64,000 nt of DNA from JACVRW01 sp963820315 (GTDB lineage Bacteria > Actinomycetota > Thermoleophilia > Solirubrobacterales > Thermoleophilaceae): NCBI GenBank assembly GCA_963820315.1, contig CAWFZK010000003.1, forward strand, positions 1 through 64,000, written 5' to 3'. This document shows positions 8,243 to 16,725 of this stretch, piece after piece. Numbering within the stretch: position 1 is the stretch's first letter; the number at the start of each line of letters is the position of its first letter. The notes below the pieces were generated by a model. It did not search any database and was not told the DNA's origin. It saw nothing but the letters and a program-made list of their open reading frames with translations. Made by a program: the position numbers and the translations under genes.

Positions 8243-9745
8243 ATGTCAGAGGTAAGGAAACGGAGGCGCGGCCTGATGTGGCTTGCGCTTCTCCTGGGGA
8301 TCGCGGCGCTCGCGTTTGCGGGCTGCGGCGACGACGACGACGACGACGGCGGCGGCGGAGGCGGAGGCGAGGCGGCCTCCGAGGAGGCGCCGAGCACCAC
8401 GGAGGCGCCCCCGGGGTACGCCGCCGTCAAGCAGGAGACGGGGGGCAGCGGGACGCCGATCAAGGTCGCCGTGCTCTCCGAGTGCAAGGGCGCGTTCGGC
8501 ACCTTCGACAACCAGAACATGGCCGGCGCCGTCTCGGCGTTGGCCCAGTTCGCGGGCGCCAAGCCCAAGAACCCGGACAAGCCGCGTGACGGATGGACCG
8601 GCGGCGCGATCAACGGCCACCCGCTCGAGCTGGTGGGCGTCGGCTGCGGCGACGATACGTCGGGCACGGCCATCAAGGAGACGCGGCGGCTGATGGAGCA
8701 GCTCGACGCGGACATCATGATCGGCCCGCTCTCGGGCGATGAGTCGATCGCGGTGGCCAACTACGCCAAGCAGCACCCGGAGAAGACCTTCGTCAACGGT
8801 GCGGCCGGTGCGCAGGACACCACGCTCAAGGTGCGGGCGCCGAACTTCGCGCGCTTCAACGGTGACGGTGCCCAGTTCAACGCCGGCCTGGGCGACCTGG
8901 CCTACAACAAGCTCGGTTGGCGTACGGCGGCGGTGATCGGCGACGACTACAGCTTCGGCTGGACGTCGATGGCCGGCTTCATCTCCGAGTTCTGCGCGGC
9001 CGGCGGAAACGTCACCAAGCGGGTCTTCCCGCCGCTGAACACGACGGACTACTCGTCCTTCGCGCAGCAGCTGCCGGACGACGTGGACGGCACGTTCGTG
9101 GCCGTCGGCGGCGCGGGTCTCATCCCGTTCCTGAAGGCCTACGAGCAGGCCAAGGGGCCGATCGACGCCGAGAAGTTCCTGGGCAACGTGTTCTGGGGCA
9201 CGCCGTCGCAGTTCGAGCAGCTCGGCCCCCGGGTCGCGGGCGTGTACGCCGGCGGCGCGGGCACGGCCGGCGATCTGGATACGCCGGAGGCCCAGTACTA
9301 CGCCAACGGCATCATCGGCAACTGGTTCAAGGAGATCCCGCCCGGTGGTGAGTCCGCGCCCCAGGCGGCCAGTGTGTTCACGTACAGCTACTTCGTGAAC
9401 ACGTGGGGGCTGATCGAGGCGCTCAAGCAGGTCAAGGGCGACATCTCCGGCGGCCAGAAGGAACTGCAGGACGCGCTGGCGCAGATCTCGCTGAACGCTC
9501 CGTACGGCAAGATCACGCTGGACGAGAACCGCCAGGCGATCACCGACCAGTACTACCTGCAGCTGGTCGAGGGCGACCAGGGGCTGGCCACGAAGACCGT
9601 GGGCAGCGTGCCGGACGTGGACCAGACGTTCGGGGGCACGTTCAGCGACTCGAGCCCGGCGCCCGGACGGACGTACCCGCCCTGCGAGAAGCGGGACATC
9701 CCGTGGCTCGGCAAGACCGAGAACCCGAAGGTCGTCGGGGGCTAG
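8243..9745 (+). CDS. ABC transporter substrate-binding lipoprotein (LivJ/Peripla_BP_6 type)
   Basis: 500 residues. A signal sequence (LMWLALLLGIAALAFAGC) ends in a lipobox with the acylated Cys at residue 28, followed by an Asp6/Gly7 linker. The mature part has the two-lobed type I periplasmic-binding fold, with DIMIGPLSGDESIAVANYAK and VIGDDYSFGWTSMAGFISEF. GAGGAGGAAG lies just upstream of the ATG. It captures the imported ligand for LivHMGF. At 500 residues it is longer than classical LivJ (about 370), with extra sequence around 60-120 and at the Pro/Cys-rich C-terminus, so the ligand is probably not a simple branched-chain amino acid (inference). Confidence 0.9.
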   Translation: MSEVRKRRRGLMWLALLLGIAALAFAGCGDDDDDDGGGGGGGEAASEEAPSTTEAPPGYAAVKQETGGSGTPIKVAVLSECKGAFGTFDNQNMAGAVSALAQFAGAKPKNPDKPRDGWTGGAINGHPLELVGVGCGDDTSGTAIKETRRLMEQLDADIMIGPLSGDESIAVANYAKQHPEKTFVNGAAGAQDTTLKVRAPNFARFNGDGAQFNAGLGDLAYNKLGWRTAAVIGDDYSFGWTSMAGFISEFCAAGGNVTKRVFPPLNTTDYSSFAQQLPDDVDGTFVAVGGAGLIPFLKAYEQAKGPIDAEKFLGNVFWGTPSQFEQLGPRVAGVYAGGAGTAGDLDTPEAQYYANGIIGNWFKEIPPGGESAPQAASVFTYSYFVNTWGLIEALKQVKGDISGGQKELQDALAQISLNAPYGKITLDENRQAITDQYYLQLVEGDQGLATKTVGSVPDVDQTFGGTFSDSSPAPGRTYPPCEKRDIPWLGKTENPKVVGG

Positions 9746-9752
9746 GGGGTCC

Positions 9753-10541
9753 GTGACGGAGGCAGTATCCGAACAGACCGAGCCGATCCTGCGCTTGCGC
9801 GGGGTCGGCCGGCGGTTCGGCGGCCTCGATGCCGTGCGCGACGTCGACCTCGACGTCGCGCACGGCGAGCGCCGTGCGATCCTCGGTCCCAACGGGGCCG
9901 GCAAGACCACGCTGTTCAACGTGATCTCGGGCGACATGCCGGCCACCTCGGGTTCGATCTTCTTCCTCGGGCGGGACGTGGCCGAGGTCTCGGCGCCGGG
10001 CCGCGCGCGGCTGGGCATGGGCCGCACCTACCAGAAGTCGCGGCTGTTCCTGGGCCTGTCGGTCGAGGACAACCTCTACCTGGCGGTGCTCGGCACGCGC
10101 AAGGGCCACCTGCGCCTGCGTCGCCGGGCGGTCGATCGCGAGCTGCGCGAGCGTGCGCGTGAGCTCGCCGCCCAGGTCGGCCTGGCCCCCAAGCTCGAGA
10201 CGCTCGTGGGGTCCATCTCCCACGGCGAGCAGCGTCAGCTCGAGGTGGGCATGGCGCGGGCCGTGGATCCCAAGCTGATGCTGCTCGACGAGCCGGCCTC
10301 CGGGCTCTCGCGCGGCGAGCGCGTGGCGCTGACCGACATGCTCCTCGAGCTCGACCGGGAGATCACCCTGGTGCTCATCGAGCACGACATGGACGTCGCC
10401 CTGCGGGTCGCCGAGAGGGTGACGATGATGCACGACGGCAAGAAGATCGTCGAGGGCACCCCCGAGGAGATCCGCTCGAACCAGCTCGTGCACGATCTCT
10501 ACCTGGGCGGCCGGGTGGGCGACGACGAGGAGCAGACTTGA
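9753..10541 (+). CDS. livG: ABC transporter ATP-binding protein (LivG family)
   Basis: 262 residues. Walker A GPNGAGKT is at 45-52, the signature region SHGEQRQLEVGMARA near 150, and Walker B LMLLDEPASGLS follows with the switch His in LIEHDMDVAL. The LivG-specific insert GRARLGMGRTYQKSRLFLGL is present. GTG start, seven bases after the binding-protein gene. The stop is shared with the TTG start of livF (TTGA). It powers solute import at the cytoplasmic face. Confidence 0.92.
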   Translation: MTEAVSEQTEPILRLRGVGRRFGGLDAVRDVDLDVAHGERRAILGPNGAGKTTLFNVISGDMPATSGSIFFLGRDVAEVSAPGRARLGMGRTYQKSRLFLGLSVEDNLYLAVLGTRKGHLRLRRRAVDRELRERARELAAQVGLAPKLETLVGSISHGEQRQLEVGMARAVDPKLMLLDEPASGLSRGERVALTDMLLELDREITLVLIEHDMDVALRVAERVTMMHDGKKIVEGTPEEIRSNQLVHDLYLGGRVGDDEEQT

Positions 10542-11326
10542 GCGCGGCGGCCGAGAGCGAAGGCAGGGCCGCCCCGCACGGCGACGTCGACGTCGTCAGC
10601 GAGCTCGATCCCGACGACGGCTCGCTACTCGAGGTCTCGGGCCTGGACGCCTTCTACGGCCCGGCGCACGTGCTGCAGGGCGTGACCTTCACGATGGGGG
10701 ACGAGCCGGTGGCCATCATCGGCCGCAACGGCATGGGCAAGACGACGCTCTGCAACGCGATCATGCAGATCCGACCGGCCACCACCCGCGGCTCCATCCG
10801 CTTCCGGGGAGAGGAATGCGTCGGGCGCCCGTCGTACAAGATCGCGGCCTCGGGCATCGGCTATGTCCCGCAGGGCCGGCGGCTCTTCGAGTCGCTCACC
10901 GTCGACGAGCACCTGCGCATGGTCGCCTCGCGCGGTGAGCGGCGCTGGACCCCCGACGCCGTCTACGAGCTCTTCCCCCGCCTCGCCGAGCGCCGCCGAA
11001 ACGGCGGCATGCAGCTCTCGGGCGGTGAGCAGCAGATGCTGGCGATCGGCCGGGCGCTGCTCACCAACCCGCGGCTGCTCGTGATGGACGAGCCCTCCGA
11101 GGGGCTCGCGCCGGCCATCATCGAGGCGCTCACCGAGACCTTCCGGCGCCTGAGCGGCGAGGGGCTCGCAATCCTGGTCGTCGAGCAGAACCTGGCCGTG
11201 GCCACGGCGCTGGCCGAGCGACAGCTCGTGATGGTGGCGGGCCGCATCTTCACCGAGACCACGGCCAGCGAGATCGCGAACGATCCCGAGGCCCAGCGCC
11301 GCTACCTGGGCGTCGAGAGGGCCTGA
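10538..11326 (+). CDS. livF: ABC transporter ATP-binding protein (LivF family)
   Basis: 262 residues. Walker A GRNGMGKT is at 62-69, YVPQGRRLFESLTVDEHL and LSGGEQQMLAIGRAL are typical of LivF, and Walker B is LLVMDEPSEGLAP. An acidic N-terminal extension of about 28 residues precedes the ABC domain. It starts with TTG at 10538, overlapping livG by TTGA. Its C-terminal segment from VATALAERQLVMV onward recurs in diverged form in the broken gene immediately downstream, and its stop overlaps that gene's ATG (TGATG). Confidence 0.92.
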   Translation: MSAAAESEGRAAPHGDVDVVSELDPDDGSLLEVSGLDAFYGPAHVLQGVTFTMGDEPVAIIGRNGMGKTTLCNAIMQIRPATTRGSIRFRGEECVGRPSYKIAASGIGYVPQGRRLFESLTVDEHLRMVASRGERRWTPDAVYELFPRLAERRRNGGMQLSGGEQQMLAIGRALLTNPRLLVMDEPSEGLAPAIIEALTETFRRLSGEGLAILVVEQNLAVATALAERQLVMVAGRIFTETTASEIANDPEAQRRYLGVERA

Positions 11327-11630
11327 TGGCCGCTGACCCCGTCGTCGTCCTCGTAGGGACGCTGGCACGAAGGGGCACGAGCTCGAGTACATGCGCGACC
11401 GCGTGCGGGAGGCCGGCGCCGAGGTCGTGCTCGTGGACGTGGGCGTGCTCGGCGAGCCGCAGGTGACGGCAGACGTCTCCCGCGAGGAGGTGGCGACCGC
11501 GCTCGCCGAGCGCCAGCTCGTCATGGTCGGCGGCCAGATCGCCGCCGAGACGACCGCTCAGGAGCTTCAGAACGATCCGGACGCCCAGCGTCGCTACCTG
11601 GGCGTCGAGCCAATCGCCACAGAGGAGTGA
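11326..11630 (+). pseudogene. Broken chimera: UPF0261 N-terminus joined to a LivF C-terminus
   Basis: From the ATG at 11326 the sequence reads AADPVVVLVGTL and then loses frame. Restoring one base near 11364 gives GTLDTKGHELEYMRDRVREA and DVGVLGEPQVTADVSREEVA, the first 55 or so residues of a UPF0261 protein. The same frame then becomes ATALAERQLVMVGGQIAAET and continues to QNDPDAQRRYLGVE, the last 45 or so residues of a LivF. The 79-codon open frame from 11391 covers most of the chimera and could still be translated. The LivF part differs from local livF at many synonymous sites, so it is not a fresh tandem copy. Confidence 0.75.
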
Positions 11631-11632
11631 GG

Positions 11633-12043
11633 ATGGAAGCCGTCGACGCGGCGAGCAAGCCGGTCCAGTCGTTCGACTGGGGTGTGATCAAGTGGTTCGT
11701 GAGCCCCGACGACACCGAGGGTGCGACCCTGACCTTCGGCGAGGTCGTACTGCTGCCCGGCAAGGGCCACGACCGCCACAACCACCCGGAGTCGGAGGAG
11801 ATCCTCTACGTGCTCGCGGGCGAGGGCGAGCAGATGCTCGACGACGGCGGGGAGAACACGTTCCCGATCAAGGCCGGGGACACGATCTACGTGCCGACGG
11901 CGATGTTCCATTCGACCGTCAACACCGGCTGGCAGCCACTGCGCCTGCTCGCGCTCTACAACCCGGGCGGCGCGGAGAAGGCGCTGCGCGACCTGCCCGA
12001 CTTCCGTGAGGGCGCCGGGCCGGACTGGGCGCTCAAGGCGTGA
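11633..12043 (+). CDS. Cupin domain protein
   Basis: 136 residues forming a single cupin barrel. Motif 1 is GHDRHNHPESEEILYVLAGEGE, with the His-x-His and Glu metal ligands, and motif 2 lies around PTAMFHSTVNTGW with the last His. ATG at 11633 has AGGAG five bases upstream; a GTG at 11627 overlapping the previous stop is the alternative. Small cupins of this type bind a metal and act as isomerases, dioxygenases or ligand binders. Co-transcription with UPF0261 copy 2 and the TIM-barrel protein suggests a step in the same pathway (inference). Confidence 0.85.
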   Translation: MEAVDAASKPVQSFDWGVIKWFVSPDDTEGATLTFGEVVLLPGKGHDRHNHPESEEILYVLAGEGEQMLDDGGENTFPIKAGDTIYVPTAMFHSTVNTGWQPLRLLALYNPGGAEKALRDLPDFREGAGPDWALKA

Positions 12044-12047
12044 ACGC

Positions 12048-13259
12048 ATGAGCCCGACGGTCCTGCTGATCGGGACGCTCGACACGAAGGGCGACGAGTA
12101 CGCGTTCCTGCGCGATCGGCTGACCGACGCCGGCGTCGACGTGCTGCTGGCGGACGTGGGGACGCTCGAGCCGCCGCGAGCCACTCCAGACATCACGCGC
12201 GAGGAGGTCGCCGCGGGAACCGGCGCCGACCCTGCCGCGCTCGCCGAGGCCGGCGACCGCGGCGCGGCCGTGACGGCGATGGCCGACGCCGCGGCGGTGC
12301 TGGCGCGCCGGCTGCATGACGAGGGCCGCATCGACGGCGTGCTGGCCGCGGGCGGCTCCGGCAACACCGCGATCGCGACGCGAGCGATGCAGGCGCTGCC
12401 CGTCGGCGTGCCCAAGTTGATGGTGTCGACGATGGCGGCCGGCGACACGCGCGACTACGTGGGCTCGCGCGACGTGGCGATGATGGCCTCGGTCGCGGAC
12501 GTGGCCGGGGTGAACTCCGTGTCCGCGCGCGTGCTCGCCAACGCCGCGGCGGCGATGGCCGGGATGGTCAGCGCGCCGCCCGTGAAGCTCGCCGAGGAGC
12601 GCCCGCTCGTGGGCGCGACCATGTTCGGCGTCACGACCCCGTGCCTCACGACCGCGCGCGAGGAGCTCGAGCGGCTCGGCTACGAGCCGGTCATCTTCCA
12701 CGCGACCGGGGTCGGCGGACAGGCGATGGAAGGGCTGATGGAGTCCGGCTTCCTGCGCGGCGTGCTCGACGTGACGACGACCGAGCTGTGCGACGACCTG
12801 GTCGGCGGCGTCCTGTCCGCGGGCCCGGACCGGCTCGAGATGGCCGGCCGGCTCGGCCTGCCCCAGGTCGTATCGGTTGGCGCCCTCGACATGGTCAACT
12901 TCGGCGCGCGCGACAGCGTGCCCGAGAGGTTCGAGGACCGCAACCTCTACGTCCACAACCCGGTGGTCACGCTGATGCGCACGACGAAGGAGGAGAACGC
13001 GGAGCTCGGCCGCCGGATCGCGTCGAAGCTGTCGAAGGCGACCGGGCCGACCGCGCTCTTCATCCCGCTCGGCGGCGTCTCGATGATCGACGCCGAGGGA
13101 CAGCCCTTCCACGACCCGGAGGCTGACGCCGCGCTCTTCGAGGAGCTGCGCAAGGTGGGCGGAGGCGTCGAGCTCGTCGAGATGGAAGAGCACGTGAACG
13201 ATCCGGCGTTCGCGAAGGCGATGGTGGCCAAGCTCGACGAGTACATGGGTGCCGCGTGA
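12048..13259 (+). CDS. UPF0261 / Tm-1-like ATP-binding domain protein (copy 2)
   Basis: 403 residues. It begins SPTVLLIGTLDTKGDEYAFL and carries the family landmarks DGVLAAGGSGNTAIATRAMQ, GVPKLMVSTMAAGDTRDYVG, VIFHATGVGGQAMEGLMESG and YVHNPVVTLMRTT. ATG at 12048 sits four bases after the cupin stop. The stop overlaps the GTG of the downstream TIM-barrel gene (GTGA). In plant and fungal Tm-1 these two domains are one polypeptide, so the two proteins here probably work together. The copy is clearly diverged from copy 1 at 2213-3463. Confidence 0.88.
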   Translation: MSPTVLLIGTLDTKGDEYAFLRDRLTDAGVDVLLADVGTLEPPRATPDITREEVAAGTGADPAALAEAGDRGAAVTAMADAAAVLARRLHDEGRIDGVLAAGGSGNTAIATRAMQALPVGVPKLMVSTMAAGDTRDYVGSRDVAMMASVADVAGVNSVSARVLANAAAAMAGMVSAPPVKLAEERPLVGATMFGVTTPCLTTAREELERLGYEPVIFHATGVGGQAMEGLMESGFLRGVLDVTTTELCDDLVGGVLSAGPDRLEMAGRLGLPQVVSVGALDMVNFGARDSVPERFEDRNLYVHNPVVTLMRTTKEENAELGRRIASKLSKATGPTALFIPLGGVSMIDAEGQPFHDPEADAALFEELRKVGGGVELVEMEEHVNDPAFAKAMVAKLDEYMGAA

Positions 13260-14080
13260 CCGGCGACGAGGCGCGTAAGAAGCTGCGCGCGACGCTCGAC
13301 GGCGGCGGCGTGATCATCGGCGCCGGCGCCGGCACGGGCCTGTCGGCGAAGTGCGCCGAGGCGGGCGGCACGGACCTGATCATCATCTACAACTCCGGTC
13401 GCTACCGGATGGCGGGTCGCGGCTCGCTCGCCGGGCTGATGCCCTACGGCGACGCCAACGCGATCGTCATGGAGATGGCGTCAGAGGTGCTGCCGGTGGT
13501 CAAGGACACGCCTGTGCTCGCCGGCGTCTGCGGCACCGACCCCTTTCGCCTGATCCCGAACTTCCTGCGCGACGTGCGCGACGCCGGCTTCGCCGGTGTC
13601 CAGAACTTCCCGACCGTGGGGCTGATCGACGGCACCTTCCGGGCGAACCTCGAGGAGACCGGCATGGGCTACGGGCTCGAGGTCGAGATGATCGCCGCCG
13701 CCTCGGAGCTTGGCCTGCTCACCTCGCCGTACGTCTTCGACCCGGAGTCCGCCGCGGCGATGACCCGTGCCGGGGCGGACGTCCTCGTCCCGCACATGGG
13801 CCTGACCACCAAGGGCACGATCGGCGCCCACACCGCCAAGACGCTCGACCAGTGCGTCGAGGAGATCCAGGCGATGCGCGACGCGGCGGTCGAGGTGAAC
13901 CCCGACGTGATCGTCCTCTGCCACGGCGGACCGCTCGCCGAGCCCGAGGACGCCGCCTATGTGCTCGAGCGCACCACGGGCGTCGTGGGCTTCTTCGGCG
14001 CCTCGAGCATGGAGCGCCTCCCGACGGAGGTCGCCATGACCGAGAACATGAAGCGCTTCAAGGCGCTGGCGCCGGCCTAG
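13256..14080 (+). CDS. TIM-barrel 'phosphoenolpyruvate hydrolase-like' protein (Tm-1 C-terminal half)
   Basis: 274 residues matching the PEP hydrolase/Tm-1 C-terminal TIM-barrel family: IIGAGAGTGLSAKCAEAGGT, TDLIIIYNSGRYRMAGRGSL, AGVCGTDPFRLIPNFLRDV, VQNFPTVGLIDGTFRANLEE and LVPHMGLTTKGTIGAHTA. The family is related to the PEP mutase/isocitrate lyase superfamily, but its bacterial reaction has not been fixed. GTG start overlaps the UPF0261 stop. It is the last gene of the liv operon; a small palindrome (CAGGACACGTCCTG, 14091-14104) follows but is a weak terminator candidate. Confidence 0.85.
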   Translation: MTGDEARKKLRATLDGGGVIIGAGAGTGLSAKCAEAGGTDLIIIYNSGRYRMAGRGSLAGLMPYGDANAIVMEMASEVLPVVKDTPVLAGVCGTDPFRLIPNFLRDVRDAGFAGVQNFPTVGLIDGTFRANLEETGMGYGLEVEMIAAASELGLLTSPYVFDPESAAAMTRAGADVLVPHMGLTTKGTIGAHTAKTLDQCVEEIQAMRDAAVEVNPDVIVLCHGGPLAEPEDAAYVLERTTGVVGFFGASSMERLPTEVAMTENMKRFKALAPA

Positions 14081-14182
14081 CTCGGGTCGGCAGGACACGT
14101 CCTGGCGGTGACCTCCAACTCGCAGTAGTCGCTCCCTCAGTCTGGGCCTACCATCGCCCGCTCACAACCGGAGGAGGGTCCT

Positions 14183-14929
14183 GTGCGTCGTCTGATAATC
14201 ATCACCGCGCTGGCTGCGCTCACGGCCGTCTCGCCTGCGGCGGCCATCACCAACGGCAGTCCGGATGGCCAGGGCCATCCGAACGTCGGCGGTCTCGTCG
14301 CGGAGACGCAGTATCCGGACGGCACCTGGCTCTACTGCTCGGGAACCCTCATCTCTCCGACCGTGTTCCTCACCGCCGCCCATTGCGGCGAGGACGGCAC
14401 GCGCGTGGGCGTCACCTTCGACACCGCCTACGAGGACGGCGACAGGGTCTACTACGGCACGTTCGAGGCCGATCCGCTCTACAGCCAGGCTCAGAGCGAC
14501 CCTCACGACATCGCGGTCGTCGTCTTCGACAGCCGCGTCCGCGGTATTACGCCGGCGGAGCTCCCGGAGGCCGACGCGCTCGCGAGTCTGTCCGGCTCAC
14601 AGGAGTTCACGGCCGTGGGCTACGGGGCGTATGAGGTCACGAACGGACCCGGCGGGCATCAGTACCTCTACAACGATGTCCGGATGACCGCCACGGGCAC
14701 GCTCAACGCGACGAATCCGAGTTGGCTGCGTATCTCGATGAACGCGTCGACCGGCAACGGCGGCACCTGCTACGGCGACTCCGGCGGGCCGAACTTCCTC
14801 GGCACCACCGACATCATCGCGGCGATTACGATCACGGGCGACGCCGTCTGCCGCGCGACCAACGTCGTGTACCGCCTGGACACCGAATCGGCGCGCACCT
14901 TCCTGGAGGACTACGTCGAACTGCCCTGA
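14183..14929 (+). CDS. Secreted trypsin-like serine protease (S1 family)
   Basis: 248 residues with an N-terminal signal peptide (MRRLIIITALAALTAVSPAAA). The chymotrypsin triad is complete: H67 in LTAAHC, D109 in DPHDIAVV and S200 in CYGDSGGP. ITNGSPDGQGHPNVGGLVAE resembles the mature N-terminus of S1 zymogens, so processing after the signal peptide probably suffices. GTG start with GGAGGAGG upstream and a TACCAT -10-like box at about 14149. The gene is free-standing, converging with the HypX-like gene with a two-base gap. Confidence 0.88.
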   Translation: MRRLIIITALAALTAVSPAAAITNGSPDGQGHPNVGGLVAETQYPDGTWLYCSGTLISPTVFLTAAHCGEDGTRVGVTFDTAYEDGDRVYYGTFEADPLYSQAQSDPHDIAVVVFDSRVRGITPAELPEADALASLSGSQEFTAVGYGAYEVTNGPGGHQYLYNDVRMTATGTLNATNPSWLRISMNASTGNGGTCYGDSGGPNFLGTTDIIAAITITGDAVCRATNVVYRLDTESARTFLEDYVELP

Positions 14930-14931
14930 GC

Positions 14932-16668
14932 TCACGCGGCCAGCCGGTGGCTCGGCTGTGGCGAGCTCTCCTGAGCCGTCCCAAGCTTGCGGGTGAAGCG
15001 CGAGCGTGCCTCGTGATAGCTGCGGTCGGGCCCGAAGAAGCAGTCGTGCGAGCGGTCCATCTCCTCGGCCCGGTACGCCCGCAGTGGCTTCAGCCATTCG
15101 TGGCGAGCCAGCCGGCGGCGCTTCGCCTCGAGCTGGTCGCTCAGGCGCGGATCCGAGGCTCTGCGCCGTGCCAGCGAACGGACCTGGTCGCTGAAGTCCG
15201 CCGTGGTTGCGCCGAACGCGGCGTCCAGCAGGCCGATCTCGACCGCCTGCGTGGTTCCGAGCGGCGTGAATGGCGGGCCAGTGAGCCGAGCGGCCATCTC
15301 CGCGCCGACCCGGCGGGGCAGCAGGTAGGTCCAGTACTCGGACCCGTACAGGCCACCCATGTGCCGGTAGTAGGGGTTCAACACGACGTCTTCGCGCGCG
15401 TAGACGCGGTCGGCCGCGAGCGCGAACGGCACGCCTCCCGCCGCGGCATCGCCGGCCAGGGCAGAGATCACCAGATGGGAGTCGGTCTCGACGATGTCGC
15501 GGACGACGTCGTTGATCGCGTTCAGGTTCCGCCAGGACTCGGTGGCCGGGTCGCCGGCCGCCTCGATCACGTTCAGGTGGATGCCGTTCGAGAAGAAGTC
15601 GGCGCCGCCCATCAGCACGATCACGTCCGTCTCCCGGCGCGAGCGCGCGTACACGTAGGCGTCCCTGAGCCGCCGGCACTGCTCGGTGCTCATCGCCCCG
15701 TTGTAGAAGTCGAAGCCCAGGTAGCCGACGCCGCCGTCCTCCTCGTACGAGAGCTCGCGGTACGTGTCCTCGGAGCCAGGCCCGCCGTGTAGGGGCACGG
15801 CGACCTCGCGCGCGTGCTGCGGGCGGCCGGCGAGCTCGAGCGCAAGCGTCGCGGGCAGCTTGAGGTGCAGGTCCTGCGGGCCCGACCGCCGGAGGTGGCT
15901 GATCCACACGGCGCCATCGACCGTGCCCCGGCAGATCGCGCCGTGGCGCTGCGCAATGACCTCACCCGGGGCGCCGCGCAGGCCGCGCTCACGGTGGCCG
16001 CCGAACATGTGAAAGCCGACGCCGGCGATCTCGTCGAGGACGCCCGGGTGCCCGTCGGCGGCGCGGATCTTGCGCAGCACCGTCTCGCTCGAGTCGGCGC
16101 TCCAGTCGATGCTGCGGACCTCTTGCTTCATCAGCGGGCGCGCCTGACCGGTCACCCGCGGCTCGTCCTCGTCGAGAAGCGCTGGGGACCCGTCCTCGAG
16201 GACCCTGCCGACCGCCTCGACGAGCGCGTCGATCGCGCCGCGACGCACCTCGTGCCGGTAGATGCTCCCCTTGCCGGTCGCGCGCATCGGGAAGGTGCGC
16301 GTCGCCCAGACGTCGCCGGCGTCGAAGTCGCCGTTGGCCTCGAGGACCGTCACGCCCCACTCGGGCGCGCCGAGCTCGATCGCCCAGTCGAGTGACGAGG
16401 GACCGCGGTCGCCCATCGGGCCGGGGTGGACGACGAGGCAGCGGCGCGTCGACCAGATCGACTCCGGGATGAACCTCTTGAGCATCGGGCAGACGATCAG
16501 CTCCGGGCGGTGCAGCTCGACGGCGGTCTCCATGGCCTCCCCGCTGTCGACCACGGCGACCTCCACCCGGTGGCCGAGCTCCGTCAGGGCGATGAACGCG
16601 CGTTGGCTGAGGCTGTTGTGCGCCGAGACCAGGAAGAGGATCCGGCGCGCTGCGGGGGTTTGGGCCAT
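14932..16668 (-). CDS. HypX/HoxX-like protein (formyltransferase plus enoyl-CoA hydratase domains)
   Basis: 578 residues in two parts. The N-terminal ~270 residues resemble the formyl-THF-dependent transferase fold (RILFLVSAHNSLSQRAFIAL, VVHPGPMGDRGPSSLDWAIE). The C-terminal part is crotonase-like (VGYLGFDFYNGAMS, VIVLMGGADFFSNGIHLNVI, YYRHMGGLYGSEYWTYLLPR). This is the architecture of HypX, which makes the CO ligand of aerobic [NiFe]-hydrogenases from formyl-THF via formyl-CoA. No hydrogenase or other Hyp gene is within the window, so it is an orphan here or the operon lies elsewhere. The LysR gene upstream is on the same strand. Confidence 0.8.
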   Translation of the reverse strand: MAQTPAARRILFLVSAHNSLSQRAFIALTELGHRVEVAVVDSGEAMETAVELHRPELIVCPMLKRFIPESIWSTRRCLVVHPGPMGDRGPSSLDWAIELGAPEWGVTVLEANGDFDAGDVWATRTFPMRATGKGSIYRHEVRRGAIDALVEAVGRVLEDGSPALLDEDEPRVTGQARPLMKQEVRSIDWSADSSETVLRKIRAADGHPGVLDEIAGVGFHMFGGHRERGLRGAPGEVIAQRHGAICRGTVDGAVWISHLRRSGPQDLHLKLPATLALELAGRPQHAREVAVPLHGGPGSEDTYRELSYEEDGGVGYLGFDFYNGAMSTEQCRRLRDAYVYARSRRETDVIVLMGGADFFSNGIHLNVIEAAGDPATESWRNLNAINDVVRDIVETDSHLVISALAGDAAAGGVPFALAADRVYAREDVVLNPYYRHMGGLYGSEYWTYLLPRRVGAEMAARLTGPPFTPLGTTQAVEIGLLDAAFGATTADFSDQVRSLARRRASDPRLSDQLEAKRRRLARHEWLKPLRAYRAEEMDRSHDCFFGPDRSYHEARSRFTRKLGTAQESSPQPSHRLAA

Positions 16669-16725
16669 GTCTTGATGACGGCGCCCGCGGCGCCCTGATT
16701 CCTGTGCGATGGCGCACAGACGGGG

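Noticed and set aside
8327..8372. Run of GAC and GGC/GGA codons that looks like a microsatellite
   Set aside because: It encodes the Asp6/Gly7 linker right after the lipobox of the binding protein, a common flexible spacer in lipoproteins.
14091..14104. CAGGACACGTCCTG palindrome after the liv operon as terminator
   Set aside because: The stem is only six bases, with no T-tract; too weak to list as a feature.
14932..16668. Could be a methionyl-tRNA formyltransferase fused to a hydratase by misassembly
   Set aside because: The two-domain order and length match the known HypX/HoxX architecture and the frame is continuous.
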